64,000 nt of DNA from Liopterus haemorrhoidalis. Taxonomy: Eukaryota > Arthropoda > Insecta > Coleoptera > Dytiscidae. The notes under the pieces are model-generated. The model did no database searches. It had not been told where the DNA came from and worked only from the letters and a program-made list of their open reading frames with translations. Position 1 is the first letter of the stretch, and each line of letters starts with the position of its first letter. Positions 9,820-21,869 of the stretch are shown one piece after another. The stretch is taken from contig OZ020625.1 of NCBI GenBank assembly GCA_963971575.1, forward strand, positions 18,010,829 through 18,074,828, in the 5' to 3' direction. A program made the position numbers and the translations under genes.

Positions 9820-10372
9820 CCCCCCCCCCCAAAGAGCTCCACGTGGGGTTAGGAGTTTCTCTTAAAATAGTGGTGAGAACCTTTTTTTTGGTCATAATTT
9901 ATTTTTTTGAAGAGATGACCCATTTTTATACCATCACTTATAGTTTAGAAGTAAGAACTTTATTCATAATTTAAATAATTTTTTCTTCTGAGCCCCCCCC
10001 CCATTCCTGGGAGCCTGCGATCATCCGTCATAGTTCACAAAATAATAATTGAAATAATAGTACAGTAAAACCTCGATATAACGGACCTCGATACAACGGA
10101 CTTCGGATATAACGGACAGCATGTAAGCGATCGTAAACTGCACGTGACTGCACACTCGGGGAATCACCCGAGTAGCGGACGAGAATTCGCAATTTTAGAG
10201 AGTTAATAATTAAGAAACAACAAACTTCTAAAATCCAAACAAAATTTGATACATTTTTCAAACCAGTGTCACCGAAACCAGGAAGTTCAAAAACAAACAT
10301 TGACGACTCTCCTCAACGGGCGTATAGTGACATATCATCTGTAGGCGAGTAAAGTGCAATTTTAAAGTGTAA
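9820..10372 (+). pseudogene. pogo/Tigger-like relic, plus sequence deleted from the right arm
   Basis: At about 10062 (after TA) begins CAGTAAAACCTCGATATAAC, the characteristic pogo/Tigger terminal repeat, with further ATAACGGAC repeats. About 10210-10340 encodes FDTFFKPVSPKPGSS followed by a stop, like the C-terminal tail of Tigger-type transposases. The middle of the transposase and the other terminus are missing. The block 9820-11205 is absent from the right arm, where the join is at about 28995. Confidence 0.6.
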
Positions 10373-10373
10373 T

Positions 10374-10768
10374 TATAGTCTATCTCAGAAAGAGCGATAG
10401 TAATAAAATTTATTATTTGTAAAAAGTTATTGTTTTTTTCACACAGAAGCGGCACACAAAATATGAATAGTTCGACACGAAATATTGTTGTGAAACAACC
10501 GAGTGTGCCGCACATCTTATATGAGAATACGAACTAGGGTTAAACACAATAGATCATAAAAATTTTACCCTAAAATTGAAGAAAAATATGGTCACAGGGG
10601 TGCGTTTAATGATATGATAAATATGGTCACAGGCGTGAGTTTAATAAAATAATAAATAGTAATATAGAAATACACAAAACCAATTTAAACGTGTTTAAAA
10701 TGTGCACGCCACTGGTAACTGTCTGTCAAAAAGATTTATTACTATCGCTCTTTCTGAGATAGACTATA
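10374..10768. mobile_element. Foldback MITE with TA ends
   Basis: Inverted termini TATAGTCTATCTCAGAAAG (10374) and their complement ending at 10768 extend about 34 bp, with TA at both junctions. No coding sequence is present. It is probably a Tc1/mariner-type MITE, inserted in the pogo relic. Confidence 0.7.
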
Positions 10769-10859
10769 GAATGTAAACTTTCGTTTATAATATAATTCTA
10801 TTTGATAGTTAACAAATAGCTTATTCAGAAAAATTATTTTTATATGTACACACAATAAA

Positions 10860-11354
10860 TTTTTTCAAAGACATAAAAAAATATCAATATTCTGTAAAAA
10901 GCAATTTGATCAAAACTTCCTGTTGAACTATTCCGGTTCCCATCAATGTACATTATGGAGATTTTATCAGATTTTTAGTTCAATCCTTCTGGGAAATAGG
11001 GTGGGGGACAAAAGTTTTTTGCCATTATATTGACAAAAACCCCATAAAAACCATTTTTCAAAAATAAAAATTTGTGCATCCACACATTAGGAGGTTTCAT
11101 TTGAATACCCACTCAAAATTTTAAAAAAATATTTATTTTTCTATTAATACATATTTGCTTATATTTATCCCGCGCTGTATTTTTTTGAACTCTCTATAGT
11201 TTTCCTATATGTGGGTCAAAAAGTTGTTCGAGTATGCCAAATATCAACTTTCTATGTTCAACCGTTTGCCTACAATTTCTACTGTACAGACAGACAGACA
11301 GACACGTGAGTGACATTATAAAGTTTTTTTTTTTGTCATACGTACAAAACCCTA
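10860..11354 (-). mobile_element. Family A element, diverged copy in the left arm
   Basis: The minus strand begins AGGGTTTTGTACG at 11354 and contains a short (GTCT)n tract and the conserved core, diverged from the copies at 15300 and 43341. The right-arm counterpart starts at 28837 but is cut at about 28995, which shows that the right arm suffered the deletion here. Confidence 0.7.
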
Positions 11355-11359
11355 AAAAT

Positions 11360-12310
11360 GGAAATAATGACTTTCAAACTATTTAAATTAGGTAGTAAAT
11401 ATAATAAAATAAAATAAAATAAATAAATAATAAATAATAGGTTCCCAAACGCCTAGATAAATGTATAACGGGTAGAGAAGGTAAGTTCTTCGTTTTTAGA
11501 CCGCCGGCCATAGATATAAAAGCCACGTGGTGAGTGTGACGTTTCTACCAGTCCTATTATCCCTATATAAACAGGTGCTCATTTTAAGTATTGAATACTT
11601 TAGGCTGAGTCGACCCCAAAGCTGACTGCACAATATCGGAAGATATAAATCCGAAGGAGGTTGGAGATAAATAAAATCAGAAAAATATAAATGTGACCCT
11701 ATTATGTTTTTTTACCCCTATAAATCACGTTTAATACTTTTAACTAATGAAATTAGTCACGCTAGAATTAACCAGAATTCTAAATATTCCATAATACAAT
11801 TTTGATAAATATAATGGGTGGTCTTGTCCGTAATTCCATATTTCAACAAAAAATTATCAACCGCACAACATTGTAAGGACGTGTGTCGGTCTGCAGTCCT
11901 GTCATAAAATGCAATAGAATGCACAACATTGTATGGAGACCACCTGCGTAGTACGTTCAATGTCATCTAATGTTTCACAGATAAAGATATCCTTATTGAA
12001 CCATAAAACAAAAATAATTTTTTGCGTTTTGTAAAAAAAAACTACATTTTACTTAATAGTATGTACCGTAAATATGAGAGATATTTGGTTGATTTAATAA
12101 TTATTTTTGCTGGTAGTTGATTATGAGTATGATTTAACTGGGAATTATTTAAATAGATATGTGCACTAAAATTAATACTTTGTGCATTAAAATAAAAAAT
12201 ATTTAGCATTAAATAAATATATCTATTTAAAATTAAAATTTAAAATTGACCAATATTTTATTTATAGTGTGCTTTAAAACGATTTTTTTTTGTGCATTAA
12301 AATATTAAAC
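11360..12310. other. Anonymous left-arm sequence matched in the right arm
   Basis: This stretch reappears inverted at about 27965-28836. It lies upstream of exon 3 in the left arm and inside the exon 2-3 intron in the right arm. I see no supported gene; the 69-codon open frame is closely matched but has no recognisable motif. Confidence 0.5.
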
Positions 12311-13005
12311 CAGTGGCGAAGGGAAACCTCCGCTAGACTGGCCCTCCCAAAAAAAAAATAAAATAAAAAAAAAAATCAATTTAATTTTTTTTTTTTAAAT
12401 ATTTAGATAAATCTTCAAAAATACATCAAATTATGTTCTATACAAATTTTTGTCCAAGGCTAGGTTTACTTGTTACGAATTAATTATCATAACCATGGAA
12501 ACGTTACATATAAGTATGAAAAAATTTAGACTTTTTTGAGAATTTTAAATAATTTTACAAAAAAATTTCAAAATTTTTCGTTTTATCAAAAAACGTCTCA
12601 AATAAAAGTTATTAGTTATTGCATTTATAGTAACTTTTGTTCAATAAATTTTTTCGAAATATTTTTCTGTTCTAAATATTCGCAAAAATCTTAAAATCGA
12701 CACGAGTAAACTCCCATTTCTATTCAAACGATCTTTATAAAAAACAATAGGGTTCTTCCCATTTAGTAGGAGAATTTTTTAGTAGCAAAACGAATTCTCT
12801 AAGTTGAACCGTTCTTGAGTTATCGTGTATACATACAGACACACACAAAGACACACAGACACACACACATACGGACGGCACTTCGAAAATAGGTTTTTTG
12901 GATTCCCTGGACCATGAAACGTGGTCATCAGTCAAAATCTCGACATCGAAAATTTTCGCGATTACAATACTTGCCCCTTATATATTAAGGTCGGGCAAGT
13001 AAAAA
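12310..13005. mobile_element. Left-arm-only insert: hAT-like end plus family B fragment
   Basis: The block begins CAGTGGCGAAGGG, a hAT-like terminus, and contains a family B fragment (about 12470-12990) ending near CTTATATATTAAGGTCGG. The right arm reads straight through this position at about 27950. No matching 8-bp duplication was found, so the original element has been rearranged. Confidence 0.5.
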
Positions 13006-14008
13006 TGTACATTTAATAAATATTTTTACTTTAAATAAAAAATACTATAATGGGAATAATTATTATCATAATGTGAATGTCTTTTTGGCCCTCGGGCCAA
13101 AGTTTGTCCGAAAATGTTTAAGGCCCGAAAATGATTACAGATATAAACTTATTATTGCCCAAATTATTACATATTATTAAAAAACATTAAAAAAACTCTT
13201 TTTAATAACTTGTTTAATTAACGCAAAATCAACACATTTAAAAAAATGTATTTATAAAAACATCAAAAAAATATATAATAATAATAAATTTATTTTAAAA
13301 CTTGCTATTATTTTTTCTAAATCTAATTACATAAACTTAGCATAAACATAAAGAAAATAATTAATAAAAATTTACATTTTTAAGCCTCTAGATATCGTTA
13401 AATATATTGCAAATATTTTTATGCGAATGCACAGGACTCAGGGATACAGATACCATTGAGCCATTGACAGATACCATTGAGTGAAATTAAACATGAAACA
13501 CTGTTAAACATACTTGGTTTGTAAGAAACTGGATTTAAATTAAGCGCCTTTAAGTATGCAACCAACAATGCATTGGTGTTACGCAGGAAGTCAACACATC
13601 TACAATATAAAAAAATACTTTTAAACATTAAAAAACATGGAAAACATTATAAATTTACAACAAATTAACAAAACTAAGATATATTAAACATTATATTGAT
13701 CAATTTAATGTTTTATAACGCATATTTATTATTATTTTAGTGTTTATTTATAAAACGTCTGATTCCTACTACGGAGTTTTCAGCCAATTAAAATTTACCC
13801 CTTCCATTTTCAGAAATCTGAAATTCTTGGGGAAAATAATTCATTCTCAGTTCTCAGTCTATCTGTTAGAGATGTAGCATTATAGTGTGGTGACTTTTAA
13901 ATATTTAGTTTGTTTTGATTTTTGTGTCCTAATTTTTAGTTTTACTAATTTTTTTTTAAAAGTAAGTATTATTTTATTCATTTCAAATTATGGTAAAATG
14001 TTACTGTA

Positions 14009-14539
14009 CGGTCCGCTCTAACTTCATCCATCTCTATCCACTCCACCTACTTGCTGTAAACGACTGCTCACGTGTTTTACCAGTGGTCCTAAAATGTACT
14101 GACCGGTCTTGGTATAACAAGGGAATAGGTACCCACGCTACTGTGGCATTGTTATGTTAGTGTGAGTTTGTTTTGTCATTAAACTAGAAGATGGGTAGCT
14201 CGCTTCGCTCGGCTTCTTCTAACCAAACCCTTACTAACCTAACCTAACCTAAGATAGTGTTTTGTCATTAAACTAGAAAATGGGTAACTCGCTCCGCTCG
14301 GTTTTAGACTTTTACCAACTAAAACTAACCTAATTATCTTGATTTTAGGTGCATAGTACTTTATTTTCCCCCATATTAGCCCAATTAAAATTGTGTATCA
14401 TTGTGTATGAATTTATAAACCAGAAACCATTGTTTTAGAACCACTGATAATCCTTGAATTATTTTGTTTCTTGAGCATGCATTACACTTACGATAGTAGT
14501 AGGAGAGAGGATAGAATTGAATGAAGTTCGAGCGGACCG
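14009..14539. mobile_element. MITE with TA target duplication
   Basis: Termini CGGTCCGCTCTAACTTCAT and complement ATGAAGTTCGAGCGGACCG are flanked by TA at 14007-14008 and 14540-14541. The interior contains two direct copies of an ATTAAACTAGAA(G/A)ATGGGTA segment, AACCTAACCTAACCTAA (resembling the insect telomere motif, probably by chance) and no open frame. It directly abuts the next hAT element. Confidence 0.75.
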
Positions 14540-15244
14540 TAGAGTAACCAGTGTTGCCAATTTAGCGGTTTTGCCGCCAGATCTGGCGGATTTCAAATTG
14601 TTTTAGCGGTTGAAAATTTCATTTAGCGACTAGCGGAAATTCTAGCTTAGTAAATATTTTTTTGACGGATAATCTGACGATTTGTGACAAACACATATAA
14701 AACAATATATGCAAAAATAAAATATGTTCGGTATTTTATTACTGGTTTTTATTATCAAAAAATTAATTTTTACAATCGTATTTCGATTTTTGCGTGAGGC
14801 GTCAGGCCGTCGGGCAACAATAAGGGACTACCCCTAGATTCTATCACACATACAAGAAATTTTACCGCTGTTCGCCGTACACAATATTCTTCAAAAACAG
14901 CAATTTACTTAATAAAAGTTGAAGTTCAGGTTGCCATAGGAACCAATACACTGCAATTCGTAATAATATAGTTTGAATTTACTTTTCGTAACTAAAAAGT
15001 TTCTAAAAAATATATATTTTTTTTCTTTTATGAAATCAATTTTGTATTGATTATAGTTTATTAATATAAAAAATAATTTAAAAAAATGAAATTTGGTCAT
15101 TTGGCGCCCCTATGAACCCGGCGCCTGGTGCGACCACCCTTGTTGCGACACTGATCAACTAAGTCTACATTTAATGTGAAAAATAAAAAATAATAGTACT
15201 TATGTTTGTGATGAGGATGATGAATTGTTTAATAATTTAATTTA

Positions 15245-15346
15245 ATGTATTATCTGCCTCATTTTGTAATACGTAACTAACAGGGAAAGTTCATTTTTTA
15301 GGGTTTTGTAGGTATGACAAAAAAACCCTTATACCGTCATTTTGTC

Positions 15347-15400
<54 letters not shown>

Positions 15401-16241
15401 TCGGTAAAAATTGTAGCCAAGCCACGGCTAAACCTAGAGAGTTGAAATTTGGCATGCTTATACAACTCTATGACCCGCACATAGGAAAAATACTAAAACA
15501 TCTAAAAAACATAGCCCCCTAAAAATATAAACAAATATGTGCTCATCGAAAACGAAAATATTTTTTTTAAATTCTGTGTAGGGTATCAAATGAAAGCCTT
15601 TAGTACGTGGATTAACGATCAAATTTTTATTTTTGCAAAATAAATTATTTTGATGCGATTTATGCCAAAATTGTGCCAAAAAAATTTCGTCCCACACCCT
15701 GTAGCTCAGATGGTTTAAACTAGAAATCTAAAAAAAATTCTAAGTAATGTATATTGGTGTGAACCAAAATAGTACAACAGGAATTTTTGATCAGATTATC
15801 GAGTTCGAGTACGGAGCGAATTTTATTTTTTCTGTTTTTTTTTTTGCATTATTATTATGTTGAAATTATTTTGTCAAAATTCTAGTTATATTTTGACAAA
15901 TGTTGTATTTAATTTTTAAGAGCGTAAATTTAATAACCAGTCTTATTATATGATTAGCAGACGATAAATTATTTTAAAAATATCGTTCATTTTGCCGTGA
16001 TTACTACAAAGTAAAATTTGTCCTACACACTCAGCATACCGCCTTCACTTATTATATACCTGCGAAACCCTGAAATGTGTGAATATTCACACTTCACATC
16101 AATTTTTATGTTGTATATTGACAATATATTTATAATATTATCATAGTATTGGTTCACACGGATACGCCACAATCTGTTTACACCACAACAGTCACCAAAG
16201 TAACCAGATCTAGTTTCGTATTACAAATTGAGACGGATTAT
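15245..16241. mobile_element. MITE interrupted by a family A element
   Basis: The ends TATCTGCCTCATTTTGTAAT and ATTACAAATTGAGACGGATTATA are imperfect inverted repeats. An uninterrupted relative at about 53863-54330 shows the site into which family A inserted: TTCATTTTTTATGTTG is continuous there. Confidence 0.65.
15300..16101 (+). mobile_element. Family A element (internally deleted)
   Basis: It starts AGGGTTTTGTAGG, has a (GTCT)n tract at about 15348-15400, and ends with the palindrome GTGTGAATATTCACAC (16077-16092) followed by TTCACATCA. The tRNA-like part present at 18352-18425 is mostly deleted: AGATTAT joins directly to CGAGTTCGAGTAC. The flanks show a T-rich duplication (ATTTTT). Confidence 0.75.
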
Positions 16242-16410
16242 ACCAAAATTTTGAAAATGCTTCACTACTTTCATTCATAAATTAGACTGCTATATAATTA
16301 ATTTCTTAAGACCGTGTAACTAAATATAATAGTTTTTTTTTTTTTTTGTTTGCTGACACTGACACTGAAAACTTGTAAGCTATGTTAACTATATATTTTT
16401 AATTTTATTT

Positions 16411-16720
16411 TTACCTATAGTCTATTTCTTTGGTCTAAACGGAACTGGATTTTGAAATTTAGGAACATTTAACGATTGAATGGATACTTTAGACAGACCA
16501 TTTTGTTTAACAAAAGCCCCATTCATTCATTAAAAAGTGAGCTCGTGATAATTGAAGATAAGATAAATTTCGCTTAGTTCCACTTAAATTTAATTTGGGA
16601 TAGACTATATAAATGTTTATAAAAGCCCGATTTACAATGTTTAAAACAATTAATTAAAATTTTCAATCAATCATTAAAAGTCACTAGATTTCAAATTCTA
16701 GTTCCGCACGGTCTTTAGTG
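16411..16720. mobile_element. Diverged Tc1-type MITE copy
   Basis: GGAACTGGATTTTGAAATTTAGG near the left end and CTAGATTTCAAATTCTAGTTCCG near the right end are inverted and related to the better preserved MITEs at 45437-45872 and 56590-57068. Further partial copies are at about 17010-17160, 19850-20000 and 21310-21690. Confidence 0.5.
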
Positions 16721-17161
16721 ATTAATTATAATAAATTTTTGTATTCAATAAAAATGTATTCAAAAAGAATTTGCTTTTTTATCTTCCTCTTTGACCCTAG
16801 AAAAATTACAAAATATAGCGGATTTCTAGCGGAAACTCGCTCTTTAACCTAGAAATTTTTAGAAATCTAGCAGATTTCTAGCGGATTACAGTTGCTCATC
16901 TAGCGGAATGATACATCCAGTAGTTGGCAACACTGAGAGTAACATTCAACCCAAATTATAAGTTGTAATATTTGTAATAATTAACGTATTTGTTTATTAT
17001 ATAATGCGCCTGTTTCTTTGGTTTTACTGGAACTAGATTTTCAATTTTAGAAATTTTTACCCAAATAGTAAGGCTTTTGGTAATTTTGTTTAACAAAAGC
17101 CCACTTCAAACTTTAAACAGACAGTTCCTGACAACTTAGGAAAATTAAAATTCCAGTAAAT

Positions 17162-17789
17162 TATCATGAGCTCTCATTTTAAGGATTGAAGTGAGCAGGG
17201 CCATCTTAGGCCATGCAGGGGCACCTGGGGCACACAGAGTTTGGGGCCCTTTAATAAGGTCACAAAAAAAAATGTGGATAAAAACATCAGTATGTACTTT
17301 TACTTTTATTTAGTGACTATTGGTTATTATGGTTAGCTTTATACAAATCAAATATAAGTGAAGTGATTACTATTTTGAGAATTGGACTTACGTTAATGAT
17401 GATGGTTTCTTCCGGGATATCTGTTGTGCAAAATCTTCAATTACAGCGATTCTCAAACTGGGGTGCTCGGACCCTTGGGGGTCCACGAAACAATTTTGAC
17501 ATTAACTTTATATAAGTACCCTAACTTTTCGTTTTTATTCAAATAACTTATTTACTAAAAATCCTACATGTTCAAGACTTTATGTTTGTTGTTACCTTAC
17601 TAGTTATTGACATAACTTTAACAGTAATTAGTAAAAATTTTATTCAACAAAAATTATTTACAGAAAACATATTATAATAAGATTTATTTAACCAATATTT
17701 GACCAAGAAATGTTTGTATGAGTTTAACGTATTATAATTTGTAACTTTTTAATTCTTTTTACTACTATTTTTATTCATTTTATGTTTTT
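17162..17789. other. Anonymous sequence with a hAT-like end
   Basis: The segment starting near 17185 (CAGGGCCATCTTAGG) resembles a hAT terminus, but no partner with matching flanks was identified. The rest is AT-rich and without supported genes. Confidence 0.3.
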
Positions 17790-17836
17790 AGGGTTTTGTA
17801 GGTATGACCAAAAAACCCTTATACCGTCATTTTGTC

Positions 17837-17874
<38 letters not shown>

Positions 17875-18711
17875 TCGGTAAAAATTGTAGCCAAACGGCT
17901 AAACCTAGAGAGTTGAAATTTGGCATGCTTATACAACTCTTTGACCCACACATAGGAAAAATACTAAAACATCTAAAAAACATACCCCCCTAAAAATATA
18001 AACAAATATGTGCTCATCGAAAACAAAAATATTTTTTTAAAATTCTGAGTAGGGTATCAAATGAAAGCCCTTAGTACGTGGATTAACGATCAAATTTTTA
18101 TTTTTGCAAAATAAATTATTTTGATACGATTTTTGCCAAAAATGTGCAAAAAAAATGTTGTCCCACACCCTGTAGCCCAGATGGTTTAAACTAAAAATCT
18201 AAAAAAATTCTAAGTAATGTATATTGGTGTGAACCGAAATAGTACAACAGGAATTTTTGATCAGATTATGTTTTTGGAAAATAACGCATTTTTTGTGGTT
18301 TTTGGTTCACAAAGTACAAAAGTTATACCAATGTAAGACACTCACATACATGGCGTGCGATGGCTACATGCGTTAAAGCACTCTTAAACTGGCTGGAAAA
18401 CGAAGGGTTTCGAGTTCGAGTACGGAGTGAATTTTATTTTTTCTGTTTTTTTTTTGCATTTTTATTATGTTGAAATTATTTTGTCAAAATTCTAATTATA
18501 TTTTGACAAATGTTGTATTTAATTTTTATGAGCGTAAATTTAATAACCAGTCTTATTATATGATTAACAGACGATAAATTATTTTAAAAATATCGTTCAT
18601 TTTGCCGTGATTACTACAAAGTAAAATTTGTCCTACACACTCAGCATACCGCCTTCACTTATTATATACCTGCGAAACCCTGAAATGTGTGAAAATTCAC
18701 ACTTCACATCA
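17790..18711 (+). mobile_element. Family A element with tRNA-like region
   Basis: This is a nearly full-length copy of 922 bp. In order: the start AGGGTTTTGTAGG, a hairpin-forming AAAACCCT, (GTCT)n at about 17838-17873, the conserved core, a tRNA-like stretch at 18352-18425 with the B-box-like GAGTTCGAGTAC, then GGTATATAA-type inverted sequence, a hyphenated palindrome and the end CACATCA. It encodes no protein. Confidence 0.8.
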
Positions 18712-19197
18712 ATTTTTTTTTATTCTATATGCTAATAAAAATGTTCATCTCTGTAAATGCACAAGACCATTTATTAATATAAACAGCGATATATTTTTAC
18801 CAATATTTATTATAACGTAGTGCCTGAGATTATTGATCCAGTAATGAAGTATCAAGAACGACGTAAAATTACCTAGGGTTGGGATGGGGTTCTCAAAAAA
18901 AAAGGTGTTCAAGAGGGGGTCCTCAGACTGCATAAGTTTAAGAACCCCTGTCCTATTATGTTCTCAAAGTCTAATTTTGAAGGATATCACTTTCTATGCA
19001 CATGATTGACAAATTAGTAAGTCGTTCTTGTAACATAGTCGTTCGTAATTTTTTTTATACTTTTTAGCCGTAAAAATGAGCGCTGTCCACTAAAATTGGT
19101 GACCATTAAGCAAAGGAATATCCTTGTAGCAACTTCCACATTCGGGGAAATTTCTTCTAATTTATCTGCTTTTATTAGAGTATGTAAGGCTGAGATA
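18712..19197. other. Anonymous AT-rich sequence
   Basis: No gene or complete element was recognised. CTCAGACTGCATAAGTTTAAGAACCCC near 18920 recalls a hAT-like terminus without an identified partner. Confidence 0.35.
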
Positions 19198-19205
19198 CTC
19201 TAGTC

Positions 19206-20257
19206 CAGTGTTTCTCAACCTTTTCTGGCCTGGGACCCCCCGAAATTATGTAAATATTGTCTGCGACCCCCCTATATTATGATGTATCAAGATAACGGGA
19301 ACACAGTTTTTTTTTTTTTTTTGAAAAGGCGACTTGTGAGCTACTTGGGAAAAATTTTGAACTAAAATTTATCCACAAAATTGAATGGTAGTATTGAAAT
19401 TTTCCAGAAAAAACCGGAAGTACAGGATATCAAGGATAATTTCGAATTTATAAATGGGAAATGTCATATTGGATATCTTTGGATAGAGCTTTTCAACAAC
19501 TTTTACTTAAACATTTATTTAATATCTTTTACGGTTGACAAAAAACTGTGATATTTTTAAATGACGATTATATTCCCTATAACGACTTGAATATAATGTA
19601 TTTTTATTTACAAGTATTCAATGTGCCTTCTATTTTAATTTAAACACATTCGCATCCTTACTCATGAGTTATCTGTAGCTCAAAGAGCAATTAAAAACTA
19701 TGTAATAAAAAATATTGCACTTTCAAGTCGTACCTACTTCAAAGAACAACTTGAAAATACCTGAAGTACCTCCAACGCGAACCATTGTCAAAGAAACCCA
19801 TCAACCGACGCATACAATTTATTTGACCTTGATATAGTCTACTTATAGTCTGTTTCTTTGGTTAAAGCGGAACTAGATTTTCAAATCTAGCAATTTTTAT
19901 CAATTGAATGTAGCTTTTGATCATTTTGTTTAGTAAAAGCCCATTTACTCATTATAAAGTTAGCTAGTGACAACTTCAACGTTTGAAATAGTCTGTAGTT
20001 TAAATTAGTTGTCAAAGTAAGTATATTATGTATAAAAATAAATAGAATATTTATTTTATTTATGTTATGGAAGGTATATTTTTATAAATATAAATATAAG
20101 ATACTCGTATTTATAAATATAAATAAAATTTATATCTTGCAAGATTGAGTGCATTTTTATTATATTTTCATGTTTTGATCTTGTATGACTTCGCGGCCCC
20201 CCGACGAAGCCTGCATGACCGCCCAGGGGGCCGCGGCCCCCCGGTTGAGAAACGCTG
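19206..20257. mobile_element. hAT-type element with perfect 8-bp duplication
   Basis: The termini CAGTGTTTCTCAACC and GGTTGAGAAACGCTG are flanked by CTCTAGTC at 19198-19205 and 20258-20265. The GC-rich subterminal blocks near both ends are typical of this family. No transposase is encoded. A diverged Tc1-type MITE lies at about 19850-20000. Confidence 0.85.
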
Positions 20258-20457
20258 CTCTAGTCCGTCGATTCATTTGCAAGGTTTTTTTTATAAAAGT
20301 AGTAAAATTGCACTAAAAAATTAAGCTCCTTATTTTTCCGTGTAAACGACGACCTCGGCATTTTGAGGCCCCCATCAAGCCGGGGCCCTGAGCTCGTGCC
20401 CCATGTGCCCTTGTGGAAAAGACGGAACTTGTTACGAGCTTTTATGGTAGACATGTG

Positions 20458-21118
20458 TCAAAATTTTGTTTAAAAATATCTTTATTTTGTTAATATTGTG
20501 TAGCGCGCTAATATCTTTAGATGTCTAGTTAGAGATTATAAAAATTAGTGAAGTCTTCAAATATTTAAGGTTTTGGAACGATTTTGAAACATTTGCACCT
20601 TTAAATTTTATAATAATACTTGTTCAAAAAATTAAATTTTGTTCTTGTCATTTTATCGGCGGTGCCTTTGAAGTTAGTTTACATGACGCCTACTAGTTTT
20701 AGAGAAGTAACTTTATAACAGCAGATTCGCCACCTAGTCGCCAATTTGCGATAAGTATTAAAATATTTTTGATTGTACATTTTCCAAAAGACACCGCGTT
20801 ATTGTAAGGCGACGTAAGGTCCCACCGTCTTCAGAATACATGGACATAGACATAGGTTGTGGATTCATAAATTATTAGTTTCATTTATTATTAGTAAGCA
20901 GAGCCGGCGCTAGATCTTTTGGCGCCCGGGGCTAGCCGCGGATATCCGTTATTTTTCTGCGGATGCGGATAAATTATCATTTAAATCGGATGCAGATCAG
21001 ATGCGGATTATATATAATATCCGTTTGAACATAAAATCTGGTTGAACGCCTCTTCCTACGGAAGACGCGTTTAGAACCCCAAAAATGTATCCCTAGTATT
21101 TGTATTGTGTTTATGGCT
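20458..21118. other. Anonymous sequence with hAT-like GCGGATGCGGAT repeats
   Basis: No gene was recognised. About 20936-21030 contains repeated GCGGATGCGGAT motifs that recur inverted at about 22815-22870, next to GCGCAGAGCTCTAG. This suggests the two ends of a degraded hAT-like element, but flanking duplications were not found. Confidence 0.35.
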
Positions 21119-21863
21119 AGGCTTTTCATACGTCCCGGTTTGACCGGGATTGTCTCGGTATGAAGGTATTGTCCCGGCGTCCCGACCAGTTTGTCATTTT
21201 GTCCCGGATATTTAAAAAAATGGATATTTGTAAAAATTAAAAAGTGCAAAATACGCACTACGCACTAAAAAAAGCTCAGCCTCGGAAAATGACGATTAGA
21301 CAAATATAGGCGATTCCAAACGTTTAGGCGGAACTAGATTTTGAAATCTAGTAATTTTTATCTATTAATTCGGACTTTTAGTCATTTTGTTTAAGCTTTG
21401 TAAATCATACTCACATTGCGAATTCCAGCTTAAATTGATTGTCATTATAAAATGTCCTTTTCATTGCATTTGAATTTTATGTCATTCTTAATAAAAATCT
21501 TCAAAATATGGAAAAATGTGTTAAATTTTTTTACATATGTCATTCGTTTCCATGGTTTCACTGTTGGAATTTTAAATTTTCACATACCAAACGTGAAACA
21601 TGAAATAACCCAAGCAAAGTCCCTTCTCGTGACAACCTTATTTTTAAAGACATTTCACGCTAGTGATAAATATTAATAACTTTTTAATAATAAGTTACGG
21701 TAAATTAAGAGTAATTAAAAATTATTACTACGTAAATTTTGATTTTTGTTAACCATTCCGTTATTTATCCTTTTTAATCATAAGTACTAGCGTAGAAGGG
21801 TTACTTTCTGTTTTTAGCAAAATCTCAAGATTGTCCCGGTTTGAGAAAAAAATATTATGGTAA
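21119..21863. mobile_element. Probable hAT-type element with a near-perfect 8-bp duplication
   Basis: The left end TAGGCTTTTCATACGTCCCGG and the right end, inverted GTCCCGG...AGTCTA, are flanked by TTTATGGC and GTTATGGC. Internal repeats of GTCCCGG occur near both ends. A half copy of the Tc1-type MITE lies at about 21310-21690. No transposase was seen. Confidence 0.55.
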
Positions 21864-21869
21864 GTCTAG

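Larger units (their letters stand above)
6026..13443. repeat. Left arm of a large inverted duplication
   Basis: Reading this arm on the minus strand reproduces 27548-33700 on the plus strand with modest divergence. Landmarks include exon 6 (6115-6247 against 33483-33615), exon 3 (9532-9735 against 29084-29287), GACAAACTTTGGCCCGAGGG (about 13090 against 27840) and CCCTGAGTCCTGTGCATTCG at the inner edges. Left-only segments are about 6755-7585, 9820-11205 and 12310-13005. The right arm has a private piggyBac insertion. The arms are separated by 14.1 kb holding exons 1-2. Confidence 0.9.
14549..16935. mobile_element. hAT-type element with perfect 8-bp duplication, containing nested repeats
   Basis: The termini are CAGTGTTGCCAA and TTGGCAACACTG, flanked by identical AGAGTAAC at 14541-14548 and 16936-16943. 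Both subterminal regions contain several TAGCGG motifs, plausible transposase-binding repeats. There is no transposase frame. Nested inside are a second MITE (about 15245-16241) and within that a family A element (15300-16101), giving three layers of insertion. Confidence 0.85.

Noticed and set aside
11757..11966. Gene encoding the 69-codon minus-strand frame
   Set aside because: It is repeated in the right arm near 28275 but has no family motif, start context or splice support; simple duplication explains the conservation.
14235..14255. Interstitial telomere array (TTAGG)n
   Set aside because: Only about three CCTAA units, inside a MITE; short CTAACC runs also occur by chance elsewhere (for example near 6593).
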